Source: Breviolum minutum Mf 1.05b.01 (taxonomy: Eukaryota > Sar > Dinophyceae > Suessiales > Symbiodiniaceae). Taken from it: a stretch of DNA of 64,000 nt. The translations under genes and the position numbers were made by a program. Positions 58,779-64,000 of the stretch are shown here, one piece after another (the first letter of the stretch is position 1; every line of letters starts with the position of its first letter). The notes under the pieces are model-generated. The model ran no database searches. It was not told where the DNA came from and was given only the letters and a program-made list of their open reading frames with translations. The stretch spans positions 1-64,000 of the forward strand of contig DF239395.1 of assembly GCA_000507305.1 (NCBI GenBank), given 5' to 3'.

Positions 58779-60228
58779 AAAGTAAAAGCAACCCAGATGA
58801 AGGGAGATGTGGCAAGGTTTGATTCTGAAATTAGATCCAAAACTAAACTCCATCCCTGGAATCACAGTTCAGAAGTATTGTCAGTCAACCCTGAAATTTC
58901 TGAGAGGGACTCTCAAATTTGTAGACACCATAGGTACACCTCCAAGGGGAAACCAATGATGCTCATCAACTCCCAGCATTTTGTTGCAACGCCGACATCA
59001 CATGGTCCCGGGCATGAAACACCCAGATACCGAAATCCCCTTCAACTCCAAGGATCCAACGACATTTTTCCCCAAAAAAAGTGGTAGGTTTGTGTGATAA
59101 GTTACGATCGCTATACCCTCCAAAGAACGAGAAAACATATCCCACCAAACGGGAAGTTGGGAAAATCATAGTTTCCAGGAGAGTATATCTCGAAATAGAT
59201 TTTTACTTTGACCCTTGGTTGCGTTTCAAGCCAGTTGCATGTAGCACATCTCTAGTCTTGGGCGGTCGTCTCCACCGAAATGAATTTTGTCACGAAGTTT
59301 CCCTTTCAAGAGTCCATGTCAGCCGAGTTCCATGCCCTTGAAATGCTGGACTTCCGGTGAGGGGGAAGGAAGTGGCAGGAAGTGTCTATAACTCCAAATT
59401 CCAAGTTGAAAAGAACTTCAGCAATTCGAGTTCCCCCCCAAAAAAAACTTGCAATTTTTAACTCCACCAACAAAATGGTTTGTCCCATCAACCTTTAAGG
59501 AAAATCATATCATCACTCATTCTGTTATTACGTTTTCTGGACTTCCCCCCATTTCGCAATTTAGGTGGACAAACTCCGAACATTTTGAAAAACAGGCAGG
59601 TTGAGACTGCTAGGGAGTCAACTCGTCAAACTCTCCCAGTCATTCAAAAAGACATGTGGGTCGTCAAATTGGATCATTTTCCCCCCCATTTTCCGTTGGT
59701 CAAAAAATTCCAACAAAATCTTTAAGGAAAACTTGCCAGCCCTCCTGAGGTTTTTCGCCTCTCTGGTCCTCGGCGTATCCAAGGGCTTCTGTTGATCAGC
59801 TTTAAACCTCGGTGGTGCCGACAAATTTCCCCACAAAAAACGGGCTTTTCTTGGGGGTTTGGGTGGGGTATGGGGTATAACTTGACGGCTAAAAACCTAC
59901 CCCTCCCCCAACTTTGACAAGATTTCCAGAGCCATTTTTTTGGTGGAAATGGTGCCAGTCAATTCATTAGGATGTCGCAGTATGTCGCCGTAGGATGTTC
60001 CCCGCGTGGGTACAGTGATGTTTCAGTCTTTGCGTGGATTTTAGGGAAGTTTCTGCAAGATGGGCCCCTACCAGTTATAAATGGAGTTGTAAAGCCCTGG
60101 GGTTGTAACCCCTATAAGTGGAGTTACAACTAACTGTGGTAAGGGCCCAAATTTTGTATAGGAAATCTGTTTTTTCCATGTTTCGGGGTCAAAAACCTAC
60201 CGTGATTCACAGGAAGTCAAGGAGTAGA

Positions 60229-60345
60229 GTGCCTATCTTCCGTTAAACTAACATAGCTGGAAATCCACTGAATTTTGATGGTATTTTTCCCAGAGATGCG
60301 GATTTTCTATGGCAATTTGTTAGTTTACCCGAGGGTATAGGCATC
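60229..60345. repeat. MITE-like hairpin repeat, family 2
   Basis: Begins GTGCCTATCTTCCGTTAAAC and ends GTTTACCCGAGGGTATAGGC. The outer words GCCTAT / ATAGGC and inner GTTAAACTAAC / GTTAGTTTACC pair as an inverted repeat of about 25 nt. Confidence 0.6.
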
Positions 60346-60506
60346 CATTTCATTGAAGGATCTGACTCTGACTCCTATTTTCCTTGAAATGTAGTTGATT
60401 GATATTAGCAGTTGATTTTCAATATCTAAAAGCTTCCATTGCTTTCAAAAAGTTTCACCAACTTCCCTTTCAAGACATTTTTGGAATCAACATCTCCCAT
60501 GGAAAC

Positions 60507-60591
60507 CCGTCTTCGAGTCGGTTTGACGTCTCTGAGTGTTGCACTGCTTTTCTTGTGCTTTGTTTCCTTCCGCCACTGCCAACTCCTGTTG
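60507..60591 (-). CDS. Probable 85-nt exon, Gln/Lys-rich coiled coil
   Basis: The acceptor AGTGATTTCCAAG and donor GTTTCC enclose QQELAVAEGNKAQEKQCNTQ followed by RRQTDSKT, ending in phase 1. It fits the charged helical exons downstream. Confidence 0.45.
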
Positions 60592-60921
60592 CTTGGAAAT
60601 CACTGAAACAAATCCTAGGAATCTTTGCTGATCTTTGTTGGAATCTGAATTGAATCTTCGATTCTTGGATCGCAATTCAACACCTCGATCTACAAAGTAA
60701 ATATCTTCTCACCTGCAATTTACAGAAACAAAATGCCATTGATATAATCTGAAAGATAAGTCCGAAAGGTGAAAAAATAACTATAACTGATTCCTAGGAC
60801 TTATGGTGCATTCATTGCCGGATGGTTTTTTTCATGGAAACAGTCTCAGGTTTACGGTGTCCAGTTTTCTGTCAAGACACCCTGGAGAGTATGCACTAGG
60901 TGATAAAAACTTGAAGTTTAT

Positions 60922-61131
60922 TTAGTTTGAGATCTCAAAGGTACCAAGGATTGAAGTGCTTGAAATTTCAATCTTCAATCCAGACATCACTGATGCACAA
61001 TTAATTGTCATGTCAATTTTGGACATCCCTGAGCTACCAATTTTCATTGATCCAGGACTCAAAATCACAAACATCAAGTTGAAGCTTGCCTGACAATGAA
61101 ATCCTGTATATGGCTCCATTTTAAAACACAT
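60922..61131 (-). CDS. Possible terminal exon
   Basis: The minus-strand frame FVILSPGSMKIGSSGMSKID, then INCASVMSGLKIEISS, ends with TAA 60924-60922. The composition is protein-like, but there is no clear acceptor. Confidence 0.3.
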   Translation of the reverse strand: MCFKMEPYTGFHCQASFNLMFVILSPGSMKIGSSGMSKIDMTINCASVMSGLKIEISSTSILGTFEISN

Positions 61132-61436
61132 GAAACGGCCCCACCTTGCCAGTTTCCGCCATTGGTGAAACTTCCCAACACCGTTGTGGGGGGGGCAAAA
61201 AGATTCCGAGGTTTTGCTTGATGCGTGGTTTTGTGTTGAAAGATCATGAAGCGTAGGTGTAAAGTTGAGAAGTCTGCACTTCTAAATGAACATCATGGTA
61301 GTTGCTTGTTGCTTTTTTTTGCGTTTTTGTTGCTAACATTGAACAAGAAGAGCAGCATGTTGATGTTTCGGATTCAAAGTAAGTTGAACATCAAACATAG
61401 TGACAGACTTGTGAATTTTTGACTGCGAAAGACATT

Positions 61437-61580
61437 TTGTTGACATCAAACACCCCATGGGGCGCTTGGCAAACTTGCGCCGATCTGCACCGCCAAAACA
61501 CCGCGGATTTTCGTGCAAAATAAAATGGAAACCTGTAAGATCTTCCACCAGTTTCCCGTGCGTTTTGTGGGTGTGACTGG
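61437..61580 (-). CDS. Coding-like island, frame uncertain
   Basis: All three minus-strand frames are open over about 140 nt of higher GC. The best reads KLVEDLTGFHFILHENPRCF then GGADRRKFAKRPMGCLM. Probably exonic. Confidence 0.3.
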
Positions 61581-61739
61581 CGACCTATGCTTCCTTTGAA
61601 GTTTTGGGTGCTGTTTTTGTTGAGCAGACAAGTGGATATATTTCATACAATCATTCAGGTAAACCATAGGAGGGCTGTTGACACTGCTCACTTCTATATC
61701 TACATGAAACACTTCACAACTATGTGATGCATATTTCTA

Positions 61740-62290
61740 GATGCTAAGATGCTCCATCCTAAAGTGAATACCAGAAAGCGCCAGGTGTGACTCAGCAACT
61801 TCGCCCTGGAGATGATGATTCAAATTCATTACAAATCCAACAACCAAAGATATATATGCCACTGGAAAAAGAACTTGTGTGTGTATATATATATATATGT
61901 AAATGTGTATTTCCTATCAAGAATGTGTTTTCTCCATTGCCATGTCTGCAAAGTAAGACCTACAACACAAGAGGAAGAGTAGTTTCACGCAGCTTAGGAT
62001 ATGAAATTTGACTGAAGACACCCTGGCAAGATCATGAGGAAAGGGTGTGAAATCATCCCCATGTAGTCATTGAAACTAATATTGAATTGAAATGATTAAG
62101 GGATTTTTAGTATATATCAATATTGAAATATTGAAACCAATATTGAACTATGACAATATTGTATAACATTACAAGATGGCTTTAAGCACATAGTCAGAGA
62201 AGCTTCGCTACAGCACCTTAAAACCTGTTGTTCTGTCAATCAAAAGAACGGGGAAGAAAAACTCGGCCGCAAATCAAACCCAACAAACCC
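61740..62290. other. No gene seen: AT-rich DNA
   Basis: Contains a TATATATA stretch (61884-61900) and several direct TATTGAA-type words (62078-62160). No coding-like frame. Confidence 0.35.
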
Positions 62291-63694
62291 CTTGATTCTC
62301 ACATTTAGGGACAACCAGCAGGTCACTACTGAACCCATTCACCAAATGGGTTTTTTACAACCAACAAGTCGCGATTTACCCAGCGATGTGAATTTTTTTC
62401 ATGCCGCAAACTCTCATCGCAAAAGGTGGAAACGCCGTGATTTCAGTGGAAAAACCCATGGCTCTTCGGCCCATTTCGTCATCGCAACCATTTTTTTTCC
62501 GATGGGATTAAGGCTTCGAGCCGCACCTGGCCCACGTGTTTTTGAGGTTTTGGTTTGGCAGTTTGGAATCTGAAGACATTTAAAACCTTCACACACCCCA
62601 ACAAAAAGGGGTGTGTTCATTTTTTGACCCAGTATACTATATAATCATGGCCAATTTGTTGACTTATTTATGCATAGCTGCATATCGTTTTGTATATGCA
62701 TATACAGATACAGATTTTAGTTCATGTGTCAGGGAATGGCTTGCAACTCAGACGATGTACATGCATCTATCTTATATACTACGGGGTAAATACAAATACA
62801 CCATACTTCGAGTTTCTAGGAGCAGAATCCAAAAAGATGATGCAATGATGTGCAATGATGTGCAATGTTCCAACTGTATCCAACTGTACCTAATTTGTGC
62901 TGATGGACATGGTCATGGGTGAGCAGTGACCGGGTTGTAAAATAAAACCTCTGAACATCCCACCTTACAACAACAAATTTAGCACTTAAAAATGCACATA
63001 CTGTACCTTCAAATCGTGAAAAATGTCTGGTACCTTCCTCCTTTTTTGCCCATGACTCATGACATTCATTAAGCTACTCTCGTTAGCATCAACTTTCTTT
63101 TGCCAAGAGGCATTGTTGGAATGTTCTCGTGGCAGAACATCTCATGATCATCCTTAGCGTTTCAAACGCATTCACCATAGAAACCCTGTAAAAATGATCC
63201 ATCAAAAAGCCTGCTGCCCTATAGGGACAAATGATAGCCCTTGGGTTTCAGGGACATGGTGTCTACTTCTGTGGCAATGGGTCTTCAGCTCACAAAGAGA
63301 GAAAAAAACACTCCGCAGTTGAACACAAGCGATTTTGGAGGTCTCAATTGACCCACTAGCGGTTGCGGGTTTCGTTGATTGTCAAGGTAATGCTTAACCT
63401 TCTTCAAACACTTTTTTTGCCTGGCATCATGAAATCCATTGATATCGTAAATTCATCCGTTGAACGTGATTTTCCAAAAGACAGACTTAAGCAACCAGAT
63501 TAAAATTTAAAGCACTTGATTCCTCCAAATTCATATCCAACGAAACATACAAAACAGCTCGTTTCTTTTTGAAATGACAAAACAAAATCTCATCATTTGT
63601 TCGTTGATGTTTGACCCCGGGGTGTTTTCTTTGCATGTTGACATATTGTTTGGGTGTGGCCACCTCCCAGTACCAGTAATCTTTTTGGTCTTAC

Positions 63695-63826
63695 ATTCTT
63701 AGGCTTTTGGATCCCGCTCCCTTTCACGGCAAACCATCCTGGGAGGGGGCCACACCCGACATATTGCTTCTGAGTAGCGCAATAGTTGAAGTATTTACAG
63801 ACCAGGCGGAAGTCCTCAGCATAAAC
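63695..63826 (-). CDS. Well-bounded 132-nt exon, Cys/Tyr-containing domain
   Basis: The acceptor GGGGTTTTCGCCAG and donor GTAAGA enclose exactly 44 codons, phase 0 at both ends: VYAEDFRLVCKYFNYCATQK, then QYVGCGPLPGWFAVKGSGIQ and KPKN. Three Cys and the aromatic pattern suggest a small folded domain. The plus-strand frame over the same DNA (63707-63907) lacks splice borders and is taken as a shadow. No family recognised. Confidence 0.55.
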
Positions 63827-64000
63827 CTGGCGAAAACCCCGCGTAGAAGGGTGGGTTCCACGGCAGATCTGTTTTTCTACGTACTTAGCTCAACAAGCTC
63901 AAACTAGTTACAGTAGTTGGATTTTTGTTGTTTAACAGCAAGCCAATTGAACCTATGTCCACCTATGTCTACTGCAATGTTTTCACTTGCATTGGTTTGG

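Noticed and set aside
63707-63907. Plus-strand 66-aa ORF
   Set aside because: Composition is plausible, but the minus strand has both splice borders and exact phase, so this is taken as the shadow.

Overview
The window looks like a scaffold from a dinoflagellate-type nuclear genome. It carries a large Ty1/copia-like retroelement and, at its left edge, a short AT-rich block of virus-like genes. The dinoflagellate call rests mainly on the retroelement at 38365-43667. Its polyprotein has a conserved non-copia domain block between protease and integrase of a kind I associate with dinoflagellate copia elements. That is recognition from memory, not a database result.

Layout. 1-2.05 kb: four closely packed intron-less plus-strand genes of AT-rich codon use (a C-terminal fragment, a zinc-ribbon protein, a GIY-YIG nuclease with Lys-rich tail, and a small charged protein), then eight copies of a 22-bp tandem repeat. 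2.05-2.35 kb: a strongly G/T-skewed low-complexity tract. 2.5-3.8 kb: a two-exon minus-strand gene joining a coiled coil to an HNH-type nuclease domain. From about 4 kb onward the DNA is intron-dominated eukaryotic sequence. Coding information sits in small exons (about 30-200 nt), mostly on the minus strand, separated by AT-rich or low-complexity introns. I read these exons directly from splice consensus, reading-frame quality and phase agreement. No single open frame covers them, so a prokaryote-style ORF view misses nearly all of them.

Main exon clusters. A plus-strand gene at 8.4-9.5 kb. A long minus-strand gene or gene pair at 10.5-23.2 kb, one exon of which carries a DGHGPDGH motif typical of PPM/PP2C phosphatases. 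A minus-strand C-terminal cluster at 25.1-25.7 kb. A decayed minus-strand pseudogene at 26.0-26.9 kb containing a strong hairpin. Minus-strand exons at 28.8-38.1 kb, interrupted by the copia element at 38.1-43.7 kb. A minus-strand, coiled-coil-rich set of exons at 45.5-60.6 kb. A last minus-strand exon at 63.7 kb.

Repeats. Two families of short hairpin/TIR elements (MITE-like) are scattered through the introns, with triplet microsatellites (ATC, TTG). The copia element is flanked by assembly gaps (a run of N at 38112-38364 and a single n at 43668), so its LTRs, gag and RNase H end are not visible.

Limits. Exon boundaries are hand-read. Most predicted proteins are not recognised, and assignment of exons to genes is inference unless phase agreement is stated. 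I found no rRNA, tRNA, CRISPR array or convincing spliced-leader sequence.
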